A DNA stretch of 38,263 nucleotides, from positions 1-38,263 of IMG/VR virus record IMGVR_UViG_3300034166_000746; one strand, written 5' to 3'. A program made the translations under genes and the position numbers. This document shows positions 37,332 through 38,263 of this stretch, piece by piece. The notes beneath the pieces are model-generated. The model was given only the letters and a program-made list of their open reading frames with translations, did no database searches and had not been told where the DNA came from. Every line of letters starts with the position of its first letter. The first letter of the stretch is position 1. The stretch is from a virus.

Positions 37332-38150
37332 ATGGCGGCTAAAAAATCCACTCGGCCCCGTCTCCTTGTCGTAGTCAGTGACCTCCATTGCGGAAGTTCA
37401 GTCGGCCTCATGCCGCCAGATTCCGAAATCATCGGCGGCAATACAATCGGATTCGGCACCAATTACCATCAACGCTGGCTTTGGGACTGTTGGCAGGACG
37501 CGCAGAAACAAGTCGCCAAACTCGCCGGGAACGATCCGCTTTGCTTGCTGGTCAACGGCGATGCGACCGAGGGCATCCACCACCGCTCGCCCGAAGTTGT
37601 CGCCAGCTTAATCGAACATCATTGCCAGATGGCCGCAGTCGCCCTGAAGCCTTGGGCAGATCGCGCCGTGAAAACCTACGTCACTCGCGGAACCGAGTGC
37701 CATACGCACGATGTGGAAAGCTACCTCGCCCGCCTGCTTAACGCCGAAGACGGCAAGGCCCGCGACAAGTGGCTGCTCAACATCGCGGGGTGCCAAGTGG
37801 ACGCCGCGCACCATATCGGCACCACGGCCCGCACCTACCTTGAAGCCTCCCTGCTTTCCATTGTCCTTGGCAACGCTCGCCTGAACAGCGTCCGCGCAGG
37901 GCATCCCGTGTCCCAAGTCTATCTGCGCGCCCATCGTCATTGCGGCGGGGTCTATTCGGACGGCTCTGGCCTCATGGCTGTTACGGGCGCTTGGCAGTTC
38001 CTAACAAGGCACGGCCACAAGGTTGTCGGTGATGCCATCCCCCGGCCTTCCGTGCTGGTCTTGGATTGGCGCGACAAGCCAAACGGTTCCCTGCCTACGG
38101 CGCACCATATCTTTTTCAATCCGCCAGCGCCCGAAGTTGCCGAGGTATGA
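37332..38150 (+). CDS. Metallophosphoesterase (calcineurin-like)
   Basis: A 272-residue enzyme. Metal motifs in order: VVVSDLHCGS (D17, H19), LLVNGDATEG (G76, D77), VTRGTECHTHD (about 119-127, in place of GNHD), AAHHIGTTA (H160, H161) and LRAHRHCGG (H201, H203). They fit the Mre11/SbcD-type fold, which hydrolyses phosphodiesters or phosphomonoesters with two metal ions. A DNA or nucleotide substrate is likely but not shown. It begins after the attP region with a TTGACA site, and it is joined to the zinc-ribbon gene by ATGA. Confidence 0.85.
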   Translation: MAAKKSTRPRLLVVVSDLHCGSSVGLMPPDSEIIGGNTIGFGTNYHQRWLWDCWQDAQKQVAKLAGNDPLCLLVNGDATEGIHHRSPEVVASLIEHHCQMAAVALKPWADRAVKTYVTRGTECHTHDVESYLARLLNAEDGKARDKWLLNIAGCQVDAAHHIGTTARTYLEASLLSIVLGNARLNSVRAGHPVSQVYLRAHRHCGGVYSDGSGLMAVTGAWQFLTRHGHKVVGDAIPRPSVLVLDWRDKPNGSLPTAHHIFFNPPAPEVAEV

Positions 38151-38263
38151 AAGAAAAACTCAAAGACAAATACCACGACTGCGGCCACCGCCCGCGCAAC
38201 ACGGACAAGCGCAAGCGGACGGCCAAGGTTAAGCCACCAACGCAAAACGACATACAGCAGCCA
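37499..38263. repeat. Right terminal repeat (pairs with 1-765)
   Basis: See the left copy. The exact part, 38137-38263, covers the phosphoesterase end and the start of the zinc-ribbon gene, and ends the window without flanking sequence. Confidence 0.9.
38147..38263 (+). CDS. Zinc-ribbon protein, N-terminal part cut by window end
   Basis: The first 39 codons of the protein complete at 649-981, identical to it at every base. They carry only the basic arm (MKEKLKDKYHD onwards) and stop at the window edge before the zinc ribbon. It is almost certainly the same locus seen twice in a circular genome. Confidence 0.85.
   Translation, partial: MKEKLKDKYHDCGHRPRNTDKRKRTAKVKPPTQNDIQQP

Noticed and set aside
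37203-37388. Minus-strand frame in the attP region
   Set aside because: No ribosome site, crosses the phosphoesterase start, and its sequence resembles no protein.

Overview
The window is the genome of a temperate, lambda-type siphovirus in GC-rich DNA. The evidence is a GpA-type terminase, a lambda-type portal, a gpW-like connector, a protease/scaffold gene, a tape measure, a tyrosine integrase and a likely attP. The integrase box II reads N-x-L-R-H-S and box III reads G-N. I recall this pattern from Verrucomicrobiota integrases, so a verrucomicrobial host is my best guess, held loosely. Bases 639-765 equal 38137-38263 exactly (127 bases), while bases 1-638 differ from 37499-38136 at about 59 positions. 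That is what a de Bruijn assembly of a circular genome of about 37,498 bp gives when two strain alleles coexist. Coordinates 1-638 are therefore probably a second allele, not a second gene.

Layout. Bases 35653-38263 run on into 1-1719 and form the plus-strand arm: a ribbon-helix-helix (RHH) protein, the integrase, attP, then a cassette of metallophosphoesterase, zinc-ribbon protein, winged-helix protein, HExxH protein and a small membrane protein. Everything else reads on the minus strand. The early operon runs from 35545 down to 30818: RHH protein, excisionase-like protein, PD-(D/E)XK nucleases, coiled-coil proteins, an SSB-like protein and a DUF551 protein. A frameshifted cytosine methyltransferase, primase, PAPS-reductase-like protein and RepA-like helicase follow down to 27156. 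A short block of regulators (27019-25565) precedes packaging and head genes (25426-19618). A glycosyltransferase and the neck and tail genes follow (19533-9942), then sugar enzymes, fibre and tail-tip genes (9923-2977), and lysis genes (2866-1770).

Most early genes are joined by 1-8 base start/stop overlaps. Many genes that instead begin after a gap carry TTGACA (often GCTTTGACAC), usually 13-16 bases before the start codon. This includes an in-frame start inside the protease gene that would give a free scaffold. Inverted and direct copies also sit in the divergent control region beside two RHH genes. This dispersed, oriented motif looks like a stoperator-type repression network or a start-linked expression signal, and it is the most unusual feature here.

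Other notable points are a run of 10 C inside the methyltransferase gene, where two downstream frames both look like real protein, 11 C in a hairpin before the integrase, and two glycosyltransferases plus an epimerase-like gene inside the virion operon.
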